DNA from: an uncultured Pseudomonadota bacterium
Lineage (GTDB): Bacteria; Pseudomonadota; Gammaproteobacteria; Steroidobacterales; Steroidobacteraceae
Reading direction: 5' to 3'
Length of the DNA: 64,000 bases
Assembly: GCA_903879335.1 (NCBI GenBank)
Contig: CAIRLC010000013.1
Location: 1-64,000, forward strand
A model generated the notes under the pieces. The model searched no databases. It was not told where the DNA came from and saw nothing but the letters and a program-made list of their open reading frames with translations. Below are positions 9,094-16,791 of the stretch, one piece after another. A program made the translations under genes and the position numbers. The number at the start of each line of letters is the position of its first letter. Positions within the stretch are counted from its first letter, which is position 1.

Positions 9094-9693
9094 TTATTCG
9101 GAAAACTGAAAACGGCCCGCAGCGGCGATCGCGGCGAGCGGCTTGCGCGGCGATGGCGCCTCGCGCGCTTTCAGCATGTCCGGGAGTACGTCCGCTGGAC
9201 CGCGCCGCCCAACCGCAAACGCCGCATCGATCGCAAAGCCCTCCGACGCCCCGATCGCTTCACGCATGCGAGCGAAGTCGAGGCCGGTCATGGCGTGGGT
9301 GCTCCAACCCGATGCCGTCGCCTCTAACGCCACGCTCATCCAGGCAGCACCGGCATCGAAAGCATGTGAGGGGTTGGCCTGAAACGCGCCCGTTTGCGGC
9401 GAGACCAAAGTTTCTTTCGAGAGCACCACGACGAGAGCGGCGGCGTGCGCCGTCCACATCTGATTGAACTCAATCAACGCCCCATGGACTGCCGCCCATT
9501 CTGGGCTGTCGCGCAGGACGTAGACAAAGCGCCACGGCTGGTTATTAAAGGCTGAAGGCGCCCAGCGAGCCGCCTCCAGCAGACGGAGCAACTCGGCATC
9601 CGAAATCGTCTCGGACGTGAACGACCGGGGCGACCAACGATCGGTAAAAAGCGCGGAAATCGGTTGTTCAGTCACCCGGACTGTCGTCGACAT
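9094..9693 (-). CDS. Nitroreductase-family FMN oxidoreductase
   Basis: This 199-residue protein has the nitroreductase start FTDRWSPRSFTSETISDAELLRLLEAARWAPSAFNNQPWRFVYV, where RSF and the S-x-x-N-x-Q-P-W motif bind FMN. The C-terminal half has the usual helix VALEATASGWSTHAMTGLD. Such enzymes are NAD(P)H-dependent flavin reductases acting on nitro or quinone compounds; the physiological substrate cannot be told. It may be co-transcribed with the cupin gene 52 bases downstream. Confidence 0.85.
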   Translation of the reverse strand: MSTTVRVTEQPISALFTDRWSPRSFTSETISDAELLRLLEAARWAPSAFNNQPWRFVYVLRDSPEWAAVHGALIEFNQMWTAHAAALVVVLSKETLVSPQTGAFQANPSHAFDAGAAWMSVALEATASGWSTHAMTGLDFARMREAIGASEGFAIDAAFAVGRRGPADVLPDMLKAREAPSPRKPLAAIAAAGRFQFSE

Positions 9694-9825
9694 CAGAGAG
9701 GCTCCTCGTGTTCATGCTCAGCGATCGTTAATGTAGCGCAGAACCGTCCTTCAAATGATGACAACCGCGCATCGCAAAGCCGTGCGCAGGAATGCCTCGC
9801 CGCTTGGGCTGATGGCGTCGGTCGA

Positions 9826-10191
9826 TCAAAGTTCGGTGTATTTGCGCATCGATCCGCGCGCTTTATCGGCGGGGTATTTGGCGGCGTTCTTCTTGATCTT
9901 ATCGTAACTCGCCGCCACCAAATCAACGCCCAACTTGTCCGATAGGCGCGTCAGGTACAGCAAGACATCCGCCAACTCGTCACGCACCGCCTCCTGCTTC
10001 TCAAGCGGTAACTCAGCCGCCTCTTCTACGGACAACCACTGAAAATGCTCCATGAGCTCGGCCACTTCAACCGACAGCGCCATCACCAGATTTTTCGGGC
10101 TGTGAAACTGATCCCAGTCACGCTCAGCCGCAAAGTCACGCAAGACCTGCGTGAGCACATCGAGGCTGTCGGGACGCGGCGTATCGGACAT
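9826..10191 (-). CDS. MazG-like nucleotide pyrophosphohydrolase
   Basis: This 121-residue all-alpha NTP-PPase shows the motif EVAELMEHFQW followed by the ELADVLLYLTRLSDKLGVDL helix. The acidic EAxE and ExxD residues bind Mg. The family (dCTPase/iMazG type) cleaves non-canonical or surplus dNTPs for house-cleaning. Length and motif spacing are normal for single-domain members. It stands alone, with its own upstream region. Confidence 0.85.
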   Translation of the reverse strand: MSDTPRPDSLDVLTQVLRDFAAERDWDQFHSPKNLVMALSVEVAELMEHFQWLSVEEAAELPLEKQEAVRDELADVLLYLTRLSDKLGVDLVAASYDKIKKNAAKYPADKARGSMRKYTEL

Positions 10192-10769
10192 GAGTTAAAC
10201 CTGAGAAGCTGACCGTCGACACTCTAACGCGGACATCGTTCGGCAACAGAAATTTAGCAATGACATCAAGACCGGTCCAGCGCACAAAAGCCTACGAAAA
10301 GAGCGCTTAACCCCATGATTTATTAGCTTATTTATACTTATGTTAAGTCATCAATCGCCCGGTTTTTTTACATAAGTAGCGCCGTTGTCGCGATCAAGAG
10401 ACGGCAAGTCCCCTATTCCCTTCGGCCGGCGAACTTTATCGTTCACTTCAGATTGATGTTCACCGAAAGAAGCTGTCATGCCGAACTGGTTTCGCCGCAA
10501 GCGCATCGCCCCCACTGACGCCGTCCGCGACTTCGTCGACACGGTAGAGTTGATTAACGCCCTTCTGTCGCAAGAAGCGAGCGAGCGCGCGACTCCCAAC
10601 AACCTCTTTCGCGGCACGGACAGCGCGGCACACCAAGCCACGCCGAGCGCCTTAGGCTGAGCGTCCTTTCATCGCGGGCCATCCAGTCACTTCGCGAGCG
10701 CAACGAAGTCCTGCGCAAACCATGATTTGAGACTGGGCTCTTCCAGTCCCGCATCATTCAGCACAGCGT
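10192..10769. other. Long, mostly non-coding gap with an AT-rich centre
   Basis: The gap is 578 bases long. An AT-rich tract at 10318-10375 includes TATACTTATG, the inverted pair ACTTATG (10336-10342)/CATAAGT (10371-10377), and a run of seven T. It looks like a promoter region, perhaps for the small plus-strand frame at 10478. I see no tRNA or known RNA motif. The remainder (10661-10769) shows nothing clear. Confidence 0.4.
10478..10660 (+). CDS. Possible small basic protein, hypothetical
   Basis: An open frame of 60 codons starts with ATG preceded by GAAAGAAG, a weak ribosome site about five bases away. The peptide begins MPNWFRRKRIAPTDAVRDF and has a predicted helical centre (VDTVELINALLSQEASERA). 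It sits downstream of the only AT-rich, promoter-like stretch in this gap. No family is recognised. An overlapping frame of similar length on the other strand has no better support, so this remains tentative. Confidence 0.3.
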   Translation: MPNWFRRKRIAPTDAVRDFVDTVELINALLSQEASERATPNNLFRGTDSAAHQATPSALG

Positions 10770-11267
10770 CTAATCATCAGAATCCAGCGCACAGGCGACT
10801 GGCTGTGCGCCCAGTAAGCGAATCAGCACGTCCGGCGCAATGCCGACCAAGAACCCGCGTCGGCCGCCATTAATCGCGATCCGCGGCAACGACAAAATCG
10901 TCTCTTCCACATAGACCGGCATGCGTTTGCGCGTCGCGAAGGGCGATGTGCCACCCACGAGATAACCGCTGTGACGATTGGCCGTATCGGGAGTGCAGGG
11001 CGCAATGGTTTTCCGACCAATTTGCCGGGCTAAATTCTTCGTCGACACGATTTTGTTCCCGTGCATCAGGACGAGCAAGGGCTGCGCCTTGTCGTCTTGC
11101 ATCACCAACGTTTTAACCACTGTGTAGGGATCCATCCCCAGCATCTCGGCGCTGTGCCGCGCCCCGCCGTGCTCGAGATACTCATAGGGATGCTCGGTGT
11201 ACACCACCTGGTGCTGTTTGAGTAAAGCCGTCGCCGGCGTTTCGGTCACGTGTTTAGGTTTGGACAT
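10770..11267 (-). CDS. ybaK: Cys-tRNA(Pro)/Cys-tRNA(Cys) deacylase, YbaK/EbsC type
   Basis: This 165-residue protein belongs to the YbaK/ProX trans-editing family, which removes cysteine misattached to tRNA-Pro. It shows the conserved core TVVKTLVMQDD, the lysine-containing KNLARQIGRKTI helix and the GYLVGGTSPF loop typical of YbaK, with IAINGGRRGFLVGI near the end. Length is normal. It acts in the cytoplasm with prolyl-tRNA synthetase and stands as a single gene. Confidence 0.9.
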   Translation of the reverse strand: MSKPKHVTETPATALLKQHQVVYTEHPYEYLEHGGARHSAEMLGMDPYTVVKTLVMQDDKAQPLLVLMHGNKIVSTKNLARQIGRKTIAPCTPDTANRHSGYLVGGTSPFATRKRMPVYVEETILSLPRIAINGGRRGFLVGIAPDVLIRLLGAQPVACALDSDD

Positions 11268-11362
11268 AGGCCGAAGTTTACTGGGATACGCATCGTCGGG
11301 GGATGGCGGGATCCTAACGAGCGCCTTGGTTTAGGCCGATCGAGAGCCGCTTCCACGTGAGC

Positions 11363-12154
11363 TCATGGGGCCTCGATCCCTAAAAAATCGGCAGCGGCCT
11401 GGAGTATGGCTAGATCCCGCTGCCGTCCTTGAGCCGTAGTCGTTTGCTCGAGATAAGCTCGCGCGTCAGCCAAGGTCACCCAGCGCACCTGAGCGGTTTC
11501 CCACGAATGAGCGACGGGTGGACCAAGCGGGCGCATCATGAACATCACTGTCGAGCCGGTGGTTCCCGGGAACATACCGGGCAGGAGGCCCGTGATCGTC
11601 GCGTCGTAACCGGTTTCCTCACGCACTTCGCGTAAAGCCGCCGCTTGCGGTGACTCACCCGGATCGGGACGTCCTTTCGCAAAGGTCCAGACGTAGCCGC
11701 CGAAATGATTTGTGGGTTCGCGCAACAAGAGTCGCCCTTGATCATCCACCAGGACCCCTCCGTAGGACTCCACCAGAGGCACCACGAGCGCCGCAGGAGG
11801 CGTGTCGGTTGGGACCTGCAATTTTTCTAGGCGGAGCAATTCCTCCCACACTCCACCGTAGACCTCAGCGCGCCGGCGTCCGTGATGTTTGGCCACCGTT
11901 GCTTTGAAATTCCCGTAATCAATCGCCAACACCATTTCAGCGACGGCCGATGCGACGTCGGCCCGAGGCGCCGTGGCGCGATAGGGATAGTCGGTGCCTC
12001 CGTCCGTCTGAATCGGACTTAAGGTCGGCAGTACGGTCGCTCGCAGGTGTTCCAGATCACTCCTGACGCGGGCCCTCAACGTCAGCCGGTCCAGCGTACG
12101 ATCGCGGGGCTTTTCAACGATGCTCACGAATCCGTCTTTCGCAATCAGCCACAT
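11363..12154 (-). CDS. Fusion of an uncharacterised N-terminal domain with a NUDIX hydrolase
   Basis: The protein has 263 residues. Residues 1-108 form a small domain (MWLIAKDGFVSIVEK, then GTDYPYRA and AIDYGNFKATV). I know this domain only as a stand-alone uncharacterised bacterial protein. Residues 122-255 are a NUDIX domain with a full catalytic box, GRPDPGESPQAAALREVREETGY (161-183), so hydrolase activity is likely. ADP-ribose or a related dinucleotide is the natural guess given the neighbour. The ATG at 12154 has GGGGG six bases upstream. It follows the ADP-ribosylglycohydrolase by about 35 bases in the same operon, divergent from an NrtR-like regulator. Substrate unproven. Confidence 0.8.
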   Translation of the reverse strand: MWLIAKDGFVSIVEKPRDRTLDRLTLRARVRSDLEHLRATVLPTLSPIQTDGGTDYPYRATAPRADVASAVAEMVLAIDYGNFKATVAKHHGRRRAEVYGGVWEELLRLEKLQVPTDTPPAALVVPLVESYGGVLVDDQGRLLLREPTNHFGGYVWTFAKGRPDPGESPQAAALREVREETGYDATITGLLPGMFPGTTGSTVMFMMRPLGPPVAHSWETAQVRWVTLADARAYLEQTTTAQGRQRDLAILQAAADFLGIEAP

Positions 12155-12189
12155 CACAGACCCCCTTTACCGTATTGAGACCCAAGACT

Positions 12190-13233
12190 TCAGCGCGCAG
12201 CCACGACTTCAGCGAGTTGTAGCGCCAAATCCGTGATCGTCGATCGGCATTCGAGCGCGTCGAGCCAGCGCGATGGAACGGACTCGAGTCCGTACAACAG
12301 TCCCAAGAACTGTCCCGCCACGGCCGCCGTCGAATCCGAGTCGCCGGAATGATTCGCCGCCAGCACAATGCCCGCTTCCAGCGTCGAGCTCACGAGCGCG
12401 CAGTACACCGCCATGGCGAGGGCTTCCTCGGCGACCCAGCCGGCACCGAGCGATTCAAGGACACGCGCCGAGGGCGCACCATCCATCGCCGCCGCCAGCG
12501 CCTGCTCCAGAGCGGCCGTCGTTTCCTCATGGCCAGGCGTCGACCGCAACAGCGTCAAGGCCGTAGCCACCGCCTCATGCAGGGATCGACCCGACGCCAG
12601 CTCGGCGATAATCACAGCCGTTGCGCCTGCCGCCAGATAGCCCGTAGGGTGGCCGTGGGTGATCGCAGCGGCTCGTTGCCCCCACACAAAAGCCACCCTT
12701 GGCGCGTCGGCTAAACCCGCCGCCAGCAAGCCGATGGGGGCCACCCGCATCACACCACCACAGCCCTTTCGGTCGTTCTGGATGGGGTCAGCCTCAAGAC
12801 CGATGCGCGCCGCCAAGGCGTTCAAACAAGTGGTGCCAGGGGCGCGCTCGTGATTCAGTGCATCGATGGCGCGCAGGCGCAGTGCGCGACCGCCGAGGAG
12901 CGTCACTGACGTGGCGATGCCTTGAGAATTCAGCCAGTGCAAATACGCCGAGGACAATTCACGTCCAACGTTTGGCTCCATCCGTTCGAAGCTGCCCGGA
13001 GCCGCAGCCTCGGCATCCAACACAGCCGCCGCCGTATACAGCGTCATTTGGGTGTCATCGGTGATCCGGCCGATGCGGTCGTCATCCATCGAGTACTGCG
13101 TAATGCCGCCGGGGCCAAACGCCCGATGGATTTGTGCAAGCGTCATGAACTCAACTACACCACCCAAAGCATCCCCGGCGGCGCCCGCCAACAAACACGC
13201 GACATACCGATCGTGCGCGCTCAACCGATCCAT
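12190..13233 (-). CDS. ADP-ribosylglycohydrolase (DraG/ARH family)
   Basis: This 347-residue protein has the family's metal-binding signatures: GDALG at 20-24, TDDTQ at 58-62 and NHSGDSDSTAA at 294-304. It also has the KGCGGVMR loop (156-163) and THGHPTG (192-198). All acidic ligands of the di-Mg centre are present, so it should cleave ADP-ribose from proteins or small molecules. It is the first gene of a two-gene operon with the NUDIX fusion. Released ADP-ribose would be a NUDIX substrate, so the pair could recycle ADP-ribose to AMP and ribose phosphate. No mono-ADP-ribosyltransferase is visible in the window. Confidence 0.85.
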   Translation of the reverse strand: MDRLSAHDRYVACLLAGAAGDALGGVVEFMTLAQIHRAFGPGGITQYSMDDDRIGRITDDTQMTLYTAAAVLDAEAAAPGSFERMEPNVGRELSSAYLHWLNSQGIATSVTLLGGRALRLRAIDALNHERAPGTTCLNALAARIGLEADPIQNDRKGCGGVMRVAPIGLLAAGLADAPRVAFVWGQRAAAITHGHPTGYLAAGATAVIIAELASGRSLHEAVATALTLLRSTPGHEETTAALEQALAAAMDGAPSARVLESLGAGWVAEEALAMAVYCALVSSTLEAGIVLAANHSGDSDSTAAVAGQFLGLLYGLESVPSRWLDALECRSTITDLALQLAEVVAAR

Positions 13234-13265
13234 GGTTTCTCCTTAAGTGCTACTGGACCACTATT

Positions 13266-13286
13266 TAAGTTGCACAATACCACTTA
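13266..13286. promoter_or_regulatory. 21-bp imperfect palindrome, candidate NrtR operator
   Basis: TAAGT at 13266-13270 and ACTTA at 13282-13286 flank an 11-base centre; 14 of the 21 positions are symmetric. It sits midway between the divergent ADP-ribosylglycohydrolase and NrtR-like genes, and 21-bp palindromes are typical of NrtR sites. A nearby second dyad (AGTG...CACT, about 13246-13262) may form part of the same control region. Confidence 0.45.
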
Positions 13287-13322
13287 TATTTTTAGACTGT
13301 CAACGATACATCGGAGCACGCA

Positions 13323-14051
13323 TTGACACTCATACCATCCCCTGCGCAACTACCGACGGTCCGCCCCTTGGTGACGGTGGATCTGGCCATCCTGACGGTA
13401 CGGGAGCATCGGCTGCACGTTTTGCTGGTGCGCCGACCCACCGAGCCGGCTGAACCCTATCCGGGGCATTGGGCGCTACCCGGCGGATTTATTCGCGTTG
13501 GGACCGACCAGACCCTGCTCGATTGCGCTCAGCGCAAATTAGCGGAGAAGACGGGCGTCGAATCGCCCTATCTCGAACAGGTAGCCGCCGTCGGCTCGGC
13601 CGATCGCGACCCTCGCGGCTGGTCAGTCACGCACCTCTATCTCGCACTCATCCCGAGCAACGATGTGATTCTGCGGGCCGGCGCCAACGCCGCCGCCGCG
13701 GAATGGCACCCAATCGAGGGCGATCGCGTCAACGTGCCGTTGGCCTTTGATCATGAGAGTTTGCTGGCGCTGGCGCTTGATCGACTGCGCGCGAAGATTG
13801 AATACACCTCGCTGCCGGCCTTTCTACTGGTAGAGCCATTTACGCTACCGGAACTGCAACACGTTTACGAAGTGGTACTGGACAGACCGGTCGAAAAAAG
13901 CGCCTTCCGTAAGCGCCTATTCGCACAGGATTTCATCGAAGCGACGGGCGCGTCGCGGGAAACGGGTAAACGCCCCGCAGCCCTGTACCGATTGCGTTAC
14001 CGCGACAAACCGGTCTACTTTCCGCGCACCTTCAGTCCGCGGGGTGATTGA
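13323..14051 (+). CDS. NrtR-like transcriptional regulator (degenerate NUDIX plus winged helix)
   Basis: The protein has 242 residues. Residues 15-155 form a NUDIX fold whose box (GGFIRVGTDQ...RKLAEKTGVE, about 54-80) has lost the catalytic REXXEE glutamates. This is typical of NrtR, which binds ADP-ribose rather than cutting it. Residues 160-235 form the C-terminal winged-helix DNA-binding domain (FTLPELQHVYEVVLD, KSAFRKRL). The start is a TTG with GGAG six bases before it. NrtR proteins repress NAD-salvage or ADP-ribose genes. Here the likely target is the divergent ADP-ribosylglycohydrolase-NUDIX operon and itself. Confidence 0.85.
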   Translation: MTLIPSPAQLPTVRPLVTVDLAILTVREHRLHVLLVRRPTEPAEPYPGHWALPGGFIRVGTDQTLLDCAQRKLAEKTGVESPYLEQVAAVGSADRDPRGWSVTHLYLALIPSNDVILRAGANAAAAEWHPIEGDRVNVPLAFDHESLLALALDRLRAKIEYTSLPAFLLVEPFTLPELQHVYEVVLDRPVEKSAFRKRLFAQDFIEATGASRETGKRPAALYRLRYRDKPVYFPRTFSPRGD

Positions 14052-14106
14052 CAGCACCGCCGTTGGTCGGCGTCAGGACTCATCGGTGTGTAGTGCGGTG
14101 AGACAA

Positions 14107-14126
14107 TTGCGTTCATGAGTACGCAA
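14107..14126. promoter_or_regulatory. Candidate operator dyad upstream of M20 peptidase operon
   Basis: TTGCGT (14107-14112) and ACGCAA (14121-14126) form a perfect inverted repeat with an 8-base spacer, 39 bases upstream of the peptidase ATG. It could be a regulator site; nothing nearby identifies the protein that would bind it. Confidence 0.3.
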
Positions 14127-14164
14127 GCATTTAATGGGGGCCCGTCTCAACGCTCGGTGCCCTC

Positions 14165-15610
14165 ATGTCGCGACTTGTCAACGCTACCCTTTTGCTACTT
14201 TTGGCCGCAACCACCCAGGCCACGCCGCCGAAAGACACCGCGGATGGCGAAGCGCGTTTCCGCTCGCTCTACAAAGAACTCGTAGAAACGAATACCACCT
14301 ACTCCGCGGGGAGTTGCACGGCTGCGGCCGAGAAGATGGCGCATCGTTTAGCGGATGCGGGATTCCCAAGTACCGATCTTCATCTCTTTGCTGATCCGGC
14401 CTACCCCAAAGACGGTGGCCTCGTGGCCGTCTATCCGGGCGCCAACAAAGATCGCAAAGCGATCCTGCTCTTGGCGCACATCGATGTGGTGGAGGCCAAG
14501 CGCGAAGACTGGACACGCGACCCCTTCACGCTGATTGAGGAGAACGGGAATTTCTACGCGCGTGGCGCTGCCGATGACAAAGCTGAAGCGGCCATCTGGA
14601 CGGATCTATTCATCCGCCTGCGTGCCGAACACTACGTTCCGGCGCGACCCTTAAAACTCGCACTCACCTGCGGTGAAGAAGGCGGCGGACAACTGAACGG
14701 CGCGCAATGGCTCACGCAACACCATCGCGAGTTGATCGATGCCGAGTTTGCGCTCAACGAAGGTGCCTCGGGTGAGTTGGATGCGAAGGGCCATCGTGTC
14801 GCACTGCAGGTGGAAGCGGCGGAAAAACTACCCGTCAACTACCAGCTGGAAGTGACGAACCCCGGCGGTCACAGTTCTCGTCCACGCAAGGACAACGCGA
14901 TTTACAGCTTGGCGAGTGCACTCACCAAGGTCAGCCAATATGAATTCCCGGCCCAGTTTGGCAATGCAAACCGCGGCTATTTCGAATCGATGTCCAAAGT
15001 TGTAGCGGCCAAGGGCGACAGCAAAACCGCACAAGCTATGAGAGACTTCCTCAAAAATCCAGCCGACCAGAAAGCCATTGCGACCGTAGCCGCGGCCGAT
15101 GTGTCGTGGAATGCCATGTTGCGAACGACCTGCGTCGCCACACAACTCTCTGGCGGACACGCGCCAAATGCTCTGCCGCAGCGCTCGCGCGCCAACATCA
15201 ACTGTCGGATTTATCCTGGAGTTTCGCCGGAAACAGTGCGCAAAACGCTTGAGCAAGTGATTGGCGATCCGCTCGTGAGCGTCACCCTGCCCGCAGAACG
15301 AGGTGTCGACCGGGTGGGTAATGGGACTGCCGTGGTGCCACCGCTCGGTCGCTCGATCTTGCAACCCATCGAGGACCTCATGGCAGAGTTCTGGCCGGGC
15401 GTTCCTGTCGTGCCGATGCTTCAGCCGGGGGCGACGGATGGGGCCTTCCTGAATGCGGCCGGCATTCCGACCTATGGCATTGAGCCGGTATTCATGGGTG
15501 CGGACCTCGGCAATATTCACGGCCTGAACGAATACATCGGCGTCGATTCGCTGTTGCAAGGACGGGAGTTCTTGTACCGGCTCGTGAAGCGGTACGCGGA
15601 GGCGCCATGA
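14165..15610 (+). CDS. Secreted M20-family metallopeptidase
   Basis: The protein has 481 residues. A signal peptide (RLVNATLLLLLAATTQA) is followed by the M20 di-zinc catalytic domain: LAHIDVVEA (His/Asp ligands), GAADDKA (bridging Asp) and CGEEGGG (catalytic and ligand Glu). The inserted dimerisation domain contains PGGHSSRP and the late SGGHAPNALPQRSRANINC motif. It probably hydrolyses peptides or N-acyl amino acids in the periplasm. Its stop overlaps the next start (ATGA), so it is translationally coupled to two acyl-CoA dehydrogenase genes, an unusual pairing. A paralogue of the same type lies at 54789. Confidence 0.85.
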   Translation: MSRLVNATLLLLLAATTQATPPKDTADGEARFRSLYKELVETNTTYSAGSCTAAAEKMAHRLADAGFPSTDLHLFADPAYPKDGGLVAVYPGANKDRKAILLLAHIDVVEAKREDWTRDPFTLIEENGNFYARGAADDKAEAAIWTDLFIRLRAEHYVPARPLKLALTCGEEGGGQLNGAQWLTQHHRELIDAEFALNEGASGELDAKGHRVALQVEAAEKLPVNYQLEVTNPGGHSSRPRKDNAIYSLASALTKVSQYEFPAQFGNANRGYFESMSKVVAAKGDSKTAQAMRDFLKNPADQKAIATVAAADVSWNAMLRTTCVATQLSGGHAPNALPQRSRANINCRIYPGVSPETVRKTLEQVIGDPLVSVTLPAERGVDRVGNGTAVVPPLGRSILQPIEDLMAEFWPGVPVVPMLQPGATDGAFLNAAGIPTYGIEPVFMGADLGNIHGLNEYIGVDSLLQGREFLYRLVKRYAEAP

Positions 15611-16782
15611 ACCTAGAGCTGAGTGAGGCCGATCGCCAATTTCAGGAGCAAGTTCGCGCCTTCGTCACGGCGCACCTGCCCGCTGACATTGCTGAGCGGC
15701 AACTCAACGGCGGCAAACTCGCACCGGCAGAAGTGCTGCAGTGGCAACGTATCCTCTACGAGCAGGGCTACGGCGCAATCCACTGGCCGACCGCCTTTGG
15801 CGGTCAAGACGCATCGCCGCTTCGGCAGTACCTCTTTGAACTCGAATGCGCGCTCGCCGGCGCACCGATGCAACTGTCATTCGGGGTACGCATGCTGGCC
15901 CCAGTACTGATGCGCTTTGGTACGCCCGAACAGCAGCGGCAGTTTTTACCGTCGATCCTGAATGGAACCACGTGGTGGTGCCAAGGCTACTCCGAACCCG
16001 GCGCTGGATCAGATCTGGCTTCCCTGCGCACCTCGGCTGTGCTGGACGGCGACCACTACGTCGTCAATGGCCAAAAGTGCTGGAACACACTGGGCCAACA
16101 TGCCGATTGGATATTTTGCCTCGTGCGTACGGATGCAAGCTCCAAGCCGCAGCGCGGCATCTCGATGCTCCTCATCGACATGAAGACGCCAGGCATCACG
16201 GTGCGTCCAACGGTGCTGTTGGACGGCACAGCCGAAGTCAACGACATCTACTTCGACAATGTGCGCGTCCCGGTTACTCAGCGGGTCGGTGTCGAAAACG
16301 ACGGCTGGACGATCGCAAAATTTTTGCTGGTCCACGAGCGCACCAATATTGCGGGCGTGCCCTGGTCCAAACGTGATTTTGCACGGTTGCTGCGTATTGC
16401 TCAAAGCCGCTCGCGCGATGGGCGTCCGTTGCTCGATGATCCAGATTTCCGCGCCCGTATTGCTCGACTCCAAATCGACCTCGATGTATTGGAGTACACC
16501 AACCTGCGCATGCTCTCAGCGCCGACCGCCGATAAGACGACGCCGTCCATTCTGAAATACCGCGGCAGCGAAATACGACAGGCGATCAGTGCATTGACGA
16601 TGGAAGCGATCGGACGCGCAGCATTACGCTTACCGCGACCGGACGATCACGAGTTCGCGCTGGATGACGAACTGACGCGCGGCATCACGGCGAGTTATCT
16701 CAATTTGCGTAAGCTGTCGATTTACGGTGGCTCGAACGAAATCCAAAAGAACATCGTCTCCCAAGTGACGATCGGTCTTTAA
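15607..16782 (+). CDS. Acyl-CoA dehydrogenase, large-subunit (PimC-like) type
   Basis: This 391-residue FAD enzyme resembles the large subunit of heteromeric acyl-CoA dehydrogenases such as PimC of the pimeloyl-CoA pathway. Markers are WPTAFGGQ, WWCQGYSEPGAGSDLASL (FAD/substrate loop), GQKCWNTLGQHADWIFCLVRTD, and the C-terminal YGGSNEIQKNIVSQ. At the position of the usual catalytic Glu (YEGT) there is Gly, so any base must lie elsewhere or in the partner. It overlaps the M20 gene by 4 bases and is followed 9 bases later by a small-subunit-like gene. The substrate is probably a bulky or dicarboxylic acyl-CoA; this is inferred from the family. Confidence 0.85.
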   Translation: MNLELSEADRQFQEQVRAFVTAHLPADIAERQLNGGKLAPAEVLQWQRILYEQGYGAIHWPTAFGGQDASPLRQYLFELECALAGAPMQLSFGVRMLAPVLMRFGTPEQQRQFLPSILNGTTWWCQGYSEPGAGSDLASLRTSAVLDGDHYVVNGQKCWNTLGQHADWIFCLVRTDASSKPQRGISMLLIDMKTPGITVRPTVLLDGTAEVNDIYFDNVRVPVTQRVGVENDGWTIAKFLLVHERTNIAGVPWSKRDFARLLRIAQSRSRDGRPLLDDPDFRARIARLQIDLDVLEYTNLRMLSAPTADKTTPSILKYRGSEIRQAISALTMEAIGRAALRLPRPDDHEFALDDELTRGITASYLNLRKLSIYGGSNEIQKNIVSQVTIGL

Positions 16783-16791
16783 GGCATAGCT

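Noticed and set aside
14828-15559. A 243-codon open frame on the minus strand
   Set aside because: It lies wholly antisense to the M20 peptidase, has no recognisable domain and is explained by high GC content.
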